A program made the translations under genes and the position numbers. DNA of 64,000 bases. It comes from Lingula anatina. Its lineage: Eukaryota > Brachiopoda > Lingulata > Lingulida > Lingulidae. How positions within the stretch are numbered: position 1 is the stretch's first letter; each line of letters opens with the position of its first letter. Shown one piece after another: positions 21,610-36,090 of the stretch. The notes under the pieces were generated by a model. That model worked only from the letters and a program-made list of their open reading frames with translations. It was not told the origin of the DNA and did no database searches. The DNA lies in NCBI RefSeq assembly GCF_001039355.2, contig NW_019776127.1, forward strand, positions 34,108-98,107. The letters are read 5' to 3'.

Positions 21610-22935
21610 CATATTCAAGGTTTATATAGGTTGCATTTATAAAAAATTACCGCATGATATATATCACTCAGAATGCACTGCGCCATAAATTAAAATGAAC
21701 TCGTGCAGTGTTTATACATATGTGCTAAAACATACCAGTCTTAGTTCTGGATTAAACGTCAGAGTGAAACAAATTATTGAGATGAACTGATCTATTATAG
21801 TGTCAAGTATTGCAATTTTGAATGAAAATAAGTAACACGTTTGCACTTCTATATATCCCTATTAATATCTAGCCTTATCATCCATGTACATATACCCCTG
21901 TAGTTTATATTTTTTCAAACACGCAGAATGACGTCAAAATCAACAAACATTGAAATATACACTAATTACACACAACACAATTGTACAGTTGTCCAGCAAA
22001 ATGCTCCGTCGTATTATCAAGCCTGTTTTTAATATTCTGCAGGCATACATGAAATACATCGTTATTTTAAAGATAACGGTACTAAGTAACGTATTCGCCT
22101 CATAATGTGCAGCCATTAGTCCAAACATACTGTTGTCAAGGATCTTGATAATATTTATTCATCTGTATCGCTATACATTAAAAGTCAACGGGTTTTCATG
22201 GAATCTACACATCATTTTGTAATACAATGCACAGTACCGTGTACATGATAATAAGTTGTAAAATACATACAGAATATTTCATATTTTTACTTAAGATTTG
22301 ATATAGTACTGTAATTAGATATACCTTATACTGCCTTGTCTGCTAATTTGACCTTTAAGCATATACATGTAGGTATATAATACAGGTAGGTCTTCATATT
22401 GTAAAAATGACTTTGTACTATGAGATGTGCACAACCAAGTTTCCTTAAGTAAACAGCATACCTTACTTGATAGAGCCTTCACTTCGGCATTCAGAGTTGT
22501 TTTTAAATTATAAGTGCCTATAAAAGAACTACAAGAATCATTGGTTTTCACATCGCGGAATATAAGCTCATCAATTAATATCTGTGATGTTAAGCAATGG
22601 GGTATATTTCATCAAGTAATGAGCTCATCACAACCAAGCAGCATATATAATTAGTTATTTTCTCTTTAATAGTAGTGTTATTTGTTATTTAAAAGTGTTA
22701 TATTTATCATGTGCTCAGGGCTTCTTCGAGGTGTAACGCTAGCTGGACCTTAATTGCTGATAATTAAACTGGCAATGGCGCGCCCACTATGAAAAACGAT
22801 TATTATGTCTTCGTTCTTCTATTTCCGCGGCGAATATACAGAAAGCCATTGTCTTGTGTGGTATCATTGGATCATGTTCTCTGTTTAACTTAAACATAAA
22901 TGAGAAGAACCTCTCCACTTCTTTCTTTTAATTAT
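21610..22935. other. Non-coding between LTR element and IAP gene B
   Basis: AT-rich. Short open frames (21940-22128, 22315-22551) show no domains. No repeat family was recognised. Confidence 0.4.
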
Positions 22936-23272
22936 CTTTAATTAACATCAGCGTGCTTTCCCGCTTTAAATGAGTTTTTTTTTTTTTTTATTTTTTTTTT
23001 ATAGAAATTACGACCATAATGTGTTTCGCTCTGAACAGGATTACTTGATGATGAATCTAGTGTTATCCCTGACGAGAATTACTTGATGAAGAAGCCGTTA
23101 TCATCCCCTGAACAGGATTATGAGATATATACGTCAATACATATATCTATTTAAGCAAATACAATGCTGTCAAAACGACTAAAAATGAATGGCATGTATA
23201 ACACGTATATACGGACACGTGTAATAAAGATTTGATACCAAACTAACCATGTCCCTGACGCTGACTGGGAGT
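22936..23272 (-). other. 3' untranslated region of IAP gene B, duplicated at 54085-54425
   Basis: Directly downstream of the RING stop codon on the minus strand. AATAAA (minus, 22987-22992) is a possible polyadenylation signal about 280 nt after the stop. The region aligns with 54085-54425 (shared AGAAATTACGA, CAGGATTA, GATACCAAACTAACC), which shows a segmental duplication of the gene's tail. Confidence 0.5.
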
Positions 23273-23469
23273 TTAACTTAATATGGACCTAACTGTGCCC
23301 TTGATGGCTGCTCTACAAATGTGGCAATTCCTTAAGGCAGGTGCACACTGGACACAGGCGACAAGATGGCCACACGGCAGAAATGTCACACCAACTTCTT
23401 TATCCATACAGATCTTACAGGTGCGCTCTTCCTTCAGCATCTTGTTCTCCTCAAGCAAGGACTTGGTCT
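23273..23469 (-). CDS. Gene B terminal exon: RING finger
   Basis: Acceptor TTTGTTTCCAG, then a short coiled stretch ([12 protein letters not shown]) and a C3HC4 RING: CKIC, LPCGH, CVQC and CHIC. It ends TVRSILS and stop, the usual C-terminal position and spacing of IAP RINGs, which bind E2 enzymes and dimerise. The frame is intact, so this is the functional end of gene B. The paralogous locus at 54.4 kb has lost this core. Confidence 0.88.
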
Positions 23470-26400
23470 CTGGAAACAAATAGGTGCGCTTTTTTTTTTT
23501 TGCAAAACCGATGTAATGAACCTCATTGTATATGGATCCTTTATAACAGATAAAGTTATTGTATCATTAACTGATAGTAATATTATGCACATAAGCTTCA
23601 TCAGTAATTAATATTCATGCCCCTAAGCGGCTATCTTGCCGTATGCATTTTATGCAGTGATGTTAGTAGAACAGTAAAGGCATGCATCCTGTATCTTTCT
23701 AACCCTCTGTGTCTTACCTTACCGCTCCTCCCTAAACATGTTATAGATGCAATAACTTTACCACCTAGTTAAATGACCTTGATGACCATGACCTTGATCA
23801 GTGCACGATGTGCACGGCAGCCTGACGTATAAAATCAATATATTATCAAACACATCAACCTTAAATCTTTAGTGCTCACCCCTGTCATCACTATCCTTTG
23901 GTACCGGAACACCTCGTTTCTTCTTTTTCTTTTTCTTGCCTTTTCTAGTCTGTTTCTCTGAAATAAAATGAAATTTAAATCCAATCTAAACAACTCAGCC
24001 TGTTGTAATAATGACGTTGTAAAGATGAACAGGTGTCCCAGTAACCTACATATATAAGATACGTGTCACAGAGGAGGAAGTCATGACACTGACGCCCATC
24101 TGAGAAAAAACGATTTGAGCGTTAAAGTAAATGAACGAGCTACTCTGGTATCTACTGAATTCAAGTAAAAACTTGTGTGTTAGTTACGAGCGATGATGTA
24201 TCTATAGTACTTGAAATCTGTGAGATGCTAATCTGCAAACTAAAACATTTAATCAACTAAAAAGAAAAATATATAAATATATTATTTAAGATTTTTTACT
24301 TTTAACCACAAGTTAACATTGCTGAATATTATTAACTCCAACATGTACCAGTATGCTGTGTTTGTGATGTTTTCTGGGCTGCATAACGTGGTGGTGCTTC
24401 AGCCAGAGCTGCGTTTAGTGGCTGCGGACCACACTCTTCTTGGGGAATTACTGCCATTGCCGCAGCGCCTTGCGCCGTCTGACGGTTCATCTCAACCTCG
24501 ATATTCAAAACGGCGTCTAGTAAACTGGCTGCACTGGGATAATCATCTCCAGTGTTCCGCAATCTTTGTTCGATCGCCTGACGCACTTTATCTCGACTGA
24601 AACCCATATCTAAGACCGCCTGCACTGTCGGGGTGTCCAGGCGGGCTTTGATCTCCCGGGCCTCTACGTGGTAATTGCCTGGCACACCTGCGTACAAACA
24701 GGGTTCTGGTCAGGTTATGTGCCAAAAAGCATGCTTAGCGATTTATTTACAAGCATTTAGGTGATGTTTTGCTCCACATTCTTGGATGTTTGATGGGATC
24801 TAATCACAAATCAGAACATGTTCAATTACCTCAAATACAGGGCCTTAGCCTGAGCAAAATGCCAGGGGGGGCAGTAAGCGGACACAAAGGGGCGAAGCCC
24901 CTGAGGGGGGAGGGGGTGTCCCCCTACCAGTGTGGAAACTTCTAAATCCCAGGGGGGGCAGCTGCCCCCCCTGCCCCCCCGGAGGCTACGGCCCTGAAAT
25001 ATATTTACTAATTTTGCTAGTTCTGTTAAGAACAATAAAGAATAAACGAATATCTGTGTCTTTAAACCGGATTGTTTATTGGCGTTGTTATTGTCTATTT
25101 ATGAAGTTGAGTGCTGCTTCAAAACTCAAGATATCTAGCCAGTTATAGGCAGCGGGTAAATGACGACTAACCTTGTGGTATTTGTGCTTGTGCTTGAGCC
25201 TGGGGAGGATAAATTGAACAAAACAATATAAAATCAATATAAAAAACATAATAAATGCATATGGGACTTGCTGACATGGTGTACAGATATACAAATAAAA
25301 GACAATTTGTGATTTTTATCGTTGATCAAGTAGAATGTATATTGATTAACGATTATGGCGTTTCAAAATGAAACTCAAACATCGCCTACTGATTCAAGCT
25401 ACAGCAATTATTTCAAAAGTTATCTAGCCTAAACCGTTAGCAAATCTGAATGGTGTGGTTAAATATATGCTTACCGGGTTGTTTGGCGAATTTTGTTCCT
25501 TGATCATTCGAATAAACTCATCCCCCTTGCACTGGCGAACAAAACCACAACGTGGGAACCAACGCGCATGCTCAGCCCAAGGGTCGTCTTGAGGTTCCCA
25601 ATTCCTCAACCCTCCGTCACAGAAGAAGCATTTCACGTTGTCACCAAAGCCTGTTATTAACGAATATTAAAAAAAAAATAATAACATGACCGTATATTAA
25701 ATGGACCCTGTTACTCCTCTAAGCAAAATTACAAGATAGGCCCCTTGTATATTTTTATTCATAAGGGATCAGATTATACATGTACTTAACAGAACGTTGT
25801 AAAAAAGATCGTTAAAATTCGCATTCATCCTTACATAACATTGGTCAAAAAGGTTGTCCCGTCCCCATTTCCCTGCACTTTTATTTACAAATGATCACCT
25901 CACAGCTGTTAATTGTTAGAAATAGTGATTTTTATTACAGATACCGTTCCTAACATAATTAATGGTTAAAAGAAAATACAAAATAATGGTAAAAATATAC
26001 ATATTTTATACCATTTAGTAAAATGTATAAGAGGTAACTCCTCAAATTCACTGTTTCACTGTGACTTCTACAGATGTAAAGAAATGTCTACTAAATTGAA
26101 AAGACGCCATCAAATGTCACCAAATTCACACACAATAAGCATTAGGGTGTGCTCATTAAAGGTCACGTGCCTAAAAGCGTGTGCGTCTACCGCGTACTGC
26201 AATTATCTCCTATAGACGGCGCGACAAGCCTTCAACACGGGTAACAATTCTGTTTTATAGGATATAGTCCCATTCTTCTTAAACAAATTGGGGAAGTTGC
26301 TCCACGTTTTTATGGGGTTGGTTCTCCTTTACATTGCACACTCAAATTCATGTCACAGTTGATTAGTAAGTTTAATATCAGGGCTCAAATATGGTGGTTC

Positions 26401-28368
26401 CATCCTTAGAGCATTGTGTTTCTTCGACAAATACTTGCCAGGCGAGAGGTGTGAGCAAGTGTGCAGTCATGATGAAGCCCGGAGTTCACCCCAAAGTCAG
26501 TTCTTGAAGATGGAATGAGATATCAGCTGAGAATGCTACGTTCAGTGATCCCACAGGCACCTGAACCTGGCCATCCATCACTGGAAGGAAGTCGGTTTTG
26601 CTGCAGAATCAAATTATTTCTTGTATCCCATCGATGGTCAAATGAGGGTCCATAGACATGTTAAAAATGCCTCTTGGGAGGGTGTGTGTAGGATAATATC
26701 ACCTGAGGTGTTAGATCAGTCCGCATTTGGAGAACATTCCAAGCCCATGTACATTGTTCCTTTTGGAACAAATCGTAACAGGGGCATTTTAATGTAACAT
26801 TCTCAACAGAAATCTCACTCCATTTGCAAGAGGTGACTTCAGGGATGCTACTTGCTTCATTGTGACAACGCACTTGCTCACAGCTCTCGTCTGGCAAGCA
26901 ATTTGTTGCAGAAACACAGGGCTCTGAGGACGGGACAACCGTCTTTGAGCCCTGATATTAATCCTACTGAGCAGCCGTGGCATTAATTGGGATGTGCATT
27001 GCAAAGGAAAACCAATTCCCAAATAATCTTGACCAATTCCGCCACACTCTTTAGGACGAATGGGGCAATATCCCACATAACATAATTGTTACCCGTGTTG
27101 AAGGCTTGTCGCGCCGTCTACAGGAGATAATTGCAGTACGCGGTAGACGCACACGCTGTTAGGCACGTGATCTTTAACGAACACACCCTAATGCTAATTG
27201 TGTGTGAATTTGGTGACATTTGATGACGTCTTTTAAATTTAATAGACATTTCTTTACATCTGTAAAGGTCACAGTGAAGCTGTGGATTTGAGGGGGTACC
27301 TCTTATAAATTTTACTAAATGGTATAAAAACTGTATATTTTCACCACTATTTTGCATTTTTTTAACCATTAATCATGTTAAACACTGTATCTGTAATAAA
27401 AAGCACTATTTCTAACAATTTACAGCCGTGAGGTGATCATTTGTAAATTAAAGCACATGGGAATGGGGGTGGGACAACCTTTTTGACCAACTTTATATTA
27501 CACATGGTGTGGCTTTGCTATAACAAAGAAGATGCTAGTGTGCTTTAATTAATGTTATTATAGCCTGTGACACATGTATTACAATGAAGGAGGTAGTCTC
27601 ATTTCCTATCAATTTAGAACAAACAAAGGATATGAACTTATATATAGTAATGATTAATTAAATAACGGATATATTTCAGTCAAATATAAAGTGGAGTTAC
27701 CGGCGTAGAAGAACCCGGCCCTGGCGAGTTCTTCAGGACGCGGAATGCGAGATGGTGGCCAGTTAGCAAAAGTCTGAACTCTGGTGTTTTCCATGGCGTA
27801 TCTCTCGTGTCTGGGTCTCGCTGTTAGTATCCCTAGTGTGGCTCCATTTGTGATACCTAATGGGTAAAAATATGGAAAAAGGATCGAATTGAGAAGTAAA
27901 GACATGCATTCTAGATACAATGTAATATGAACAAAGATTCGAGCAGAATCAGTGGGTCGCCCTGTGCTCTATTCAGAGAAATGACGCGTACAAATGCAAT
28001 AAAACACGGAACAGGGGATGGCAATACTTGTTGATGTGCGCACAGGCCTAGTGTAATAAATGTTTTACATAGTTCGTTTTTATTATTTGGCGTTAAGTTC
28101 TGCGACTCACAATTCAGGTACATGAAGTACGCAAATGGAAAACGCTTAATGTAAGGTACAAATTCTAGGTCTCAATTGCATTTTATAAAATGACCGATAT
28201 AATCATGCTTTCCACCAGAGAGCTCGAATTATCAAAGAGGATCAACTTGGATGCCTTGCAAGCATTATGAGATGACTTGTTATCAACCGAATGGGGCAAT
28301 ATACATTACATTGTGCCACAGGAATGTTATCGACTATGTCTCTGACACATTTTGTCCTTGTAAAACTG

Positions 28369-28419
<51 letters not shown>

Positions 28420-31400
28420 GTGTTATACTTATTGTTAACTCGTGCTTACTCTCTGATCCCGTTTTGCTGCCTCCCACCGCTTGTCTTTGTGTTTCTGACA
28501 CAGCAAGAGGAAGAGCTGTGCTTGGCACTTCTAGAGGAATGTTCCCAACTTCCAGTCCCAGGACGAACGGGCAGGTTGAAAGATATCTGCGGTGTTCCTG
28601 CATTGGTTGGTCTCCTAAAACAAATTATATCCTCTGACAGTCTGATGCGTAGTGTGTGTTTTTAACGCAAAGAGCCCCGAATGTTTTGCTTAAGCCACCA
28701 TTTACGTTACAAATCGATGCTTAACCTCGTAACAAATCGACGCTTAACCATGGTAAACCAGTCTAGAGGGATAATTTGGTAAATTTTGGAATGTTCGCAT
28801 TATACATTTTAGCTACGGTTTTTCTGTTTAATCATTTGTGCAGAACAGACAGGGATAGAATTAAGTAAAAAAAAAAATGAAAAAAAAAGCTCGTACCTGG
28901 TTCCCAATTCCTTAAAACCCCCTCACAGAAGGCACACTGTACCCGGTCCTCCGTGCCCACATAGAAGAAGCCAGCTCTTGCCAAGTCTCTGGGTCGGACA
29001 CTTGCTCCACTGGGCCAGTTGACGAATGTCGCCAGGCGGTCAGACTCGTTCCTCATCATTTTTTCCGTTGAGGGGGGGCTTGGGACTTCAGTAAAGTTCA
29101 CACTGTTAGTTACCCCAGGGAGGGCCATTGGACGACTTTCCAGCGGTGTGGTCTGCGGGGTGGCGACCTCTGGTGAACCGATGCCCAGTGACCTGGATAG
29201 TGCTTGTTTACTTGACAGTTGTGAGGACGCATTGCCACCATGGTCACGTGGTGTAGACCTGGCGTTTGTTAAGTCTGGGTGGGAAAAGATCAGCATTAGC
29301 ATCTAAGTTGCCACTGAAAACAGCATCATCTGTTGGAAGAATTGGAACATTTCCTGTGCCAGGCCTAAGTGTAATACAGGTTTTACAGAGTTCTTTTTTT
29401 ATTATTTGGCTTTAAGTTCTACGACTCGCAATTTAGGTACATGAAGTACGCGATTAGAAAACGTTAAATGCAAGGTAAAAATTCCAAGTCTCAACTGCAT
29501 TTTATAAAATGGCCGATATAATGATGCTTTCCACCAGAGTGCTCGAATTATCAAAAAGAATCAACTTGGGTGCCTTGCAAGCATTTTGAGATGCCTTGTT
29601 ATCAGATTTGGGGGTATTGTCTGAGCAGGTCAATATACATTACATTGTGCCACATGAATATTATCAACTAGGTCCCTGACATTTTGTCCTTGTAAAACTG
29701 TTCATGGCCAGAAATGTGCAGCATTCACGCGATACGCGAGGGCGCTACAGTAGAGCTTCACGTGACTCAACTAGATAATCACAGCACAACAATGGCATCG
29801 CACACAGACTCTGTGATAAGTGCTCAGTCTATTGTCAAGTAGTGTTAGTTCATGGTAACAAGCGTCTGACATGTGCAGATAAGTTTATTGTAATATATTT
29901 TGTTCTTATTGTTACATTATTAAATCTAACTCTGTATCCAAGTAGTAACTATACTGTACCAAGTCAGGTACTGATGATGTGCAGATGTCATATATTCATG
30001 AATAAGCCATTACCTCTAATTTATAACTTTAATATTGTTTAATATGCTATTCATGAAAGAGTTCATGAACGATTATTTTAATTTGTTAAATCGTGATCTA
30101 ATTCTTTTTATATTCAAATAATTGAATAATGTGGGTACAATTGGTCTTCCACTTCTTATTTGCATTTTTTCTTTACTACAAGATTATTTTGGAACAGTTG
30201 CAGCATTCAAATTTAAAATAAATAGCAATCTGAAAGAAGAATTTTGCATTATTATTAAATGATGATAGGAATTTTGGATTAAGAGATTAGTTAAATACTG
30301 AGTAGGGATATTGTCAGTAAATTTATATAGAATCTGATAATATGATTGAAAATGCTGATTGAATTCTTGGCCTTGCACTGGGCAGTTTCACATTTGTGCC
30401 AAGTGCTTTTTTGGACTCCATTGTACAGTGGTAAAAGTTCTTCAATTGCCATGAAAGTTTTTAATCAGACTCTGTATGGTGCTGGTATCTGCTGGTGCTA
30501 TCGGCAACGAATTAATTTGCCTTTGTTTCTGAGTGAATCTACCGTGTAAAATCACTATTTCTGAAAATATGTGCGTTTTGCTGAGGGAAGGCTAGGCAAT
30601 ACACGACAAACGTCTTAGTACGTGTGTACAACAGAAATAAAAAAAAAAAACCTAACTATATTTGGTCAGGGGTTGCTTGAAGCATAGCACAGCGTTGCTG
30701 TCTATCGTCATCAGGCCGTAAGTTAGTCAATTATCACGAATTACCCACGAATCGCGAACCCATTCATTTTCCTATGGCAATCTAGCAACTCATTAAAAGT
30801 GCACGCATGCGCAGTGGGCTAAGCGTGACGTCATTCAGTGCATTTCTGGGGATGTTGTAAAAAAAAAAAAAAAAAAGAAAAAAGGATGTGTTAAACTTAT
30901 TGTTAACTCGTGCTTACTCTCTGATCCCGTTTTGCTGCCTCCCACCGCTTGTCTTTGTGTTTCTGACACAGCAAGAGGAAGAGCTGTGCTTGGCACTTCT
31001 AGAGGATTGTTCCCAACTTCCAGTCCCAGGACGAACGGGCAGGTTGAAAGATATCTGCGGTGTTCCTGCATTGGTTGGTCTCCTAAAACAAATTATATCC
31101 TCTGACAGTCTGATGCGTAGTGTGTTTTTAACGCAAAGAGCCCCGAATGTTTTGCTTAAACCACCATTTACGTTACAAATCGATGCTTAACCACGTAACA
31201 AATCGACGCTTAACCATGGTAAACCAGTCTAGAGGGTTGTTTTGGTAAATTTTGGAATGTTCGCATTATACATCTTAGCTACGGTTTTTCTGTTTAATCA
31301 TTTGTACAGAACAGACAGGGATAGAATTAAGTAAAAAAGAAATGAAAAAAAAAGCTCGTACCTGGTTCCCAATTCCTTAAAACCCCCTCACAGAAGGCAC

Positions 31401-33806
31401 ACTGTACCCGGTCCTCCGTGCCCACATAGAAGAAGCCAGCTCTTGCCAAGTCCCTGGGTCGGACACTTGCTCCATTGGGCCAGTTGACGAATGTCGCCAG
31501 GCGGTCAGACTCGTTCCTCATCATTTTTTCCGTTGAGGGGGGGCTTGCGACTTCAGTAAAATTCACACTGTTAGTTACCCCAGGGAGGGTCATTGGACGA
31601 CTTTCCAGCGGTGTGGTCTGCGGGGTGGCGACCTCTGGTGAACTGATGTCCAGTGACCTGGATAGTGCTTGTTTACTTGACAGTTGTGAGGACGCATTGC
31701 CACCATGGTCACGTGGTGTAGACCTGACGTTTGTTAAGTCTGGGAAAAGATCAGCATTAGCGTCTAAGTTGCCATTGAAAACAGCATCATCTGTTGGAAG
31801 AACTGGAACATTTCCTGTGTCAGTCCCTCTCAAAAATCGACAATCTGGGAAGAAATTGCGATGTCGCACAGCAGGGTCATCCCCACGAGCCCACTCCCTC
31901 AGCCGCCCACCACAGCTGAAGCAAACGACTTCATCTTCTTCTCCAGAATAGTAGAACCCAGCACGCGCAAGGCGCGTGGCAGGCACAGGGAACGAACTGG
32001 GTAAATCTCTAAAGGTCAATAATCTAGCAACTTCATAACGGAATTCTTCTCCCCTTCGGAAAGGTGGACCGTTTGTCTTACGAAGGATATACTCTTGAAG
32101 ATAAACTGGAAACAAACTGATGCACAATCTCCATGGGTTGCACATAGTGCCGTCATCTTTTTTCATGGGGCGCCCTTCTCCAGAAAAAAGCTTTCCATTT
32201 TCATTCTTGGTAAAGAATCGTAACATAATATCATGCAACAAACTATGTCGAGCTGCACGCCTATGTGCAGCAATACCCAGTGGTTTCTTCTTCAGATAAC
32301 ACGAGTATTCTTCTCTTTGAGAAACCAAAGTTATTTCTTTGTCGTGAACAGTGGAAACCTTGTTTTGGTCAGATTGCGCTATATTTGGCGGATCTTTGGG
32401 TGCTGTAATATTCTGTTTGTCAGCCGCCTTACTGTCTTGAAGCGTACCTTGTAGCAAACGAATGACACTTTCGAGCATAAATAAGCTGAGGACATCTGAA
32501 GCAGAACAAAATAGAAAGTGTGACAAATATAACAGATTCAGAGATTGTGCAACAACAAGATGCCCTTCGACAGTTAAGGTAATGTCCTTATGGTAATTTG
32601 TCTGAAAGGTTTTCCTTAAATTTTTGACATGCGTAGTCGACACTATTGCGGCCACATTAAAAATAGGGACCCATGTTAGTATGTTTTTTTATGGTGATTT
32701 TAACTTCAATCACTATAGAATGTACATTGGAAATGTAAATGGCAAGCATAGTTGACACTATTGCATCCATAATAATATTAAAAAAGTGCACATGACAGAC
32801 ATGCCGAGGCAACTAGTTCCTGGATGAAACCGAAATGCCTGAAGTCATTATTTGGTATTTTGTATTTTTTACAAAGTATTTTCAATGACCTTACTCATTA
32901 AACTAGGTCAATGGTAATTGCAAAAAGTGTTGTTTACCATGTAAACTTTCTTGCTATGGTGTCCTGTTTTTTTGGCAAATGCTTATTTTTACATTTTTTT
33001 TTGTGATAAATTTTAAAGAGACCTTATCAAGGGAAGCATTTTCAACGAATAAACTCACCACACTAAACCATCAGTTTAAAGTAGCAAGCGTAGATATATT
33101 AGGAAAAAATGAAGAGTGCCCATGTACTTTTGTTGATTTGGCGACTTGTTTTAAGATAATTTTCAAAGTTTGTCATGTTGACTTAGCGTTTACTCCACTA
33201 GCTATATGCCACTTTCGAGCATTGATCTGAAGCAGAACAAGATGGACAGTTGTAGGTTTACACATGCACTGTCTGATATATCAAACACATAACCAGAAAA
33301 TGAACTGGACCTGAGTAAGTTTTGTATCAATTTCAGGCAAGGGCACTGCTAGTCCAGTAAATGAACGAGTTAGATTGGGAAATGTTAACAATCGTTTCAC
33401 ACAATGTAACAGGACCATTTCTGTGTATAATGTATTCTACTGTCTAAGGATAAATTATGTATGTCAAGTTCATTTTTTCATATTAAAAGATACAAAAGTA
33501 AGCTTTGTGATCCCAAAACATATGCTATGCTGAATAGATACCCCCTTTGATGGTCAAATATCTTGGTGATGCCTAAGTTGAAATTTATGTAATAAATACT
33601 TTGTTAAAGAAAGAAGACCAAAGCCGTGCATGTGTCAAGTTTTCCACAGGAACAATAAATGAAAGACTCCTCACTGATGGCTTAGGGTAAAGCACAGCAC
33701 CCAAGAAACCTCTTTTGACCAAGCAAAGAATGAACTATTTACAACTATCAGAGTATTGCCAGGCCTTTTGGTATTGCAGGTAACGCAGACCGCGTTTTTT
33801 TTAAAT

Positions 33807-33849
<43 letters not shown>

Positions 33850-35735
33850 TTTTGATTGTAAATAATTGCTCAAACTTTGTCACGCCTTGACATTTCTATG
33901 AAAATGTTCGAGCAAGTCTTGAAAATAAATAGCGGAGACTTCATACGATACTGATGGTGAGCACTTTCAATATTTAATTTAATTTGTAACTTTCATACTG
34001 TACACATGTATGCCTAAAATAAGTTATATGTTTGTCACTCTATTTGCATGATTTGTGAAATGAAAATTGATCCACATTCATTAATGACACTGAATTCCCA
34101 CATATTTTCATCAGGTACAACATCAAAAAATAATGATTGGTGGGTGCATTATCTTTCATTTTTTTAGTTTAAATATCTACCCTACCTCAAATGTTCTTAA
34201 TAATAATTCATGACAACAGTATCTTATAACTTTTTTGGTTGGGTTTACATTTCATTATGCCAACGAATTTGATTAGCTAGGTCTGTGACATTTTGTCCAG
34301 GCGGAACTGTTTGTCAGGAAAAGAGTTTTATTATAACTGTTAATTCATGCTTACTCTCTGATCCTGTTGTGCTGCCTCCCACATCGTGACTTTGTGCTTC
34401 TGACACAGCAAGAAGAAGAGCTGCGTTTGGGTCTTCCAGAGGAATATTCCCAACTTCCAGTTTTTTCATAAGAATGTGTTAGAAGTATTGTTTACTCGTA
34501 CTTACTCTCTGATCCTGTTGTGCTGCCTACCACTGCTTGTCTTTGTGTTTCTGACACAGCAAGTGGAAGACCTGTACTTGGTTCTTCCAGAGGAATGTTC
34601 CCAACTTCCAGTCCTAGGACGAACGGGCAGGTTGAAAGATATCTGCGGTGTTCCTGCATTGGTTGGTCACCTAAAACAAATAATAGCGATAATCAGCGAT
34701 CCATATCATCCACCTGACGCTGAAGAATTATAGTGTTATTTCTAAGTCAAAATGCCCTGAATACTCTGCTTAAAGATGCATACAAAGTTAATTTTTTCTC
34801 ACAAAAACCAACCAAATGCCAGCATATAGCTCAAGTAGTTTAAGAGAATTACCCAAAGGCATTGTTTAATTTTACCCGAAAATGATGTTTGGACGGATTT
34901 TTCTGCTGGCATTTTAGGCTGTATGTCAATGGGGCAGGAAAGTAGGTCACGACAGTAGGTTAAATTTACAACCAAAAATTGAAAGAAAGGAGCAGTCTAA
35001 AGGTCTTTTATGGCTGATCGAGTGATCAATTCAGTTTATCCCTTGGCATTTCGAATTTATTTGAGTCATATAAGAATCTAGTAGAAGTGGTTTACATGTG
35101 TTACTGGGAATCCACGCTCCACCAATGCTCGGTTCGTATGTACCTTTAAAGCAGCATTAAAGTTACAAATCTGTGTTTTAAAACGAGTCTTTAATGTAAC
35201 ATTGCACCACTTTTTTTAGTTCACAGAGTCGTTTTGGTAAATTTTGGAATGGTCATTTATTGGTCTACATATAAATTATCGTTTTCCTGTTTTTTTTTCA
35301 CAATTTGTAGAGAACAGAGAGGGATAGATACTCCCGATTAAAATCATTCATACCTGGTTCCCAATTCCTTAAAATCCCCTCACAGAAGGCACACTGTACC
35401 CGGTCCCCCGTGCCCACGTAGAATAAGCCAGCTGTTGCCAAGTCTCTTGGTCGGACACTTGCTCCACTGGTCCAGTTGACAAAAGTCGCCAGGCGGTCCG
35501 ACTCGTTCCTCATCCGCGGAGGGACTCGGGAAGGCTGGTGAGATGTATTTGATGGAACTGATGTGTTTCCGTTGAGGTTTACAGGGGAAGGGGCGGATAT
35601 GTACTCGTTAGAGCGTACCCCAGCATGAGTTATCCTGCTTCTTTCCAGCGGCGTGAACTGCGGGGTGGCGACCTCTGTTGAAGTGATGTCCAGTGACCTG
35701 GATAGTTCACGTAGACTTGACAGCAGTAGGGTCAG

Positions 35736-35772
<37 letters not shown>

Positions 35773-36039
35773 TTACATTATTAAATATGGAATATTTTTC
35801 CAAAAAAGCATGCACTATTTAAATTAAAATATTAAAATGACAATTAATTTCAATTATGAAAGTGTCAAATTTAGAGCTAAAATGGCAAATTACAAAGATA
35901 GCAGCAATTTATCTTCATTCAACAGCTCAATATTGATATAATTTTACCCCCAATATTACGGTCTAGCAGAACATCTTTATCAGGGAATGAGACAATCCAG
36001 GAAAATGGATTCTATCCAGAATATATTTGACCCCCCCCC

Positions 36040-36090
<51 letters not shown>

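Noticed and set aside
29842-30042. Hydrophobic plus frame within the 1.1-kb intronic insertion
   Set aside because: Short, AT-driven Leu/Ile/Val content without any known motif. It does not identify a transposase.
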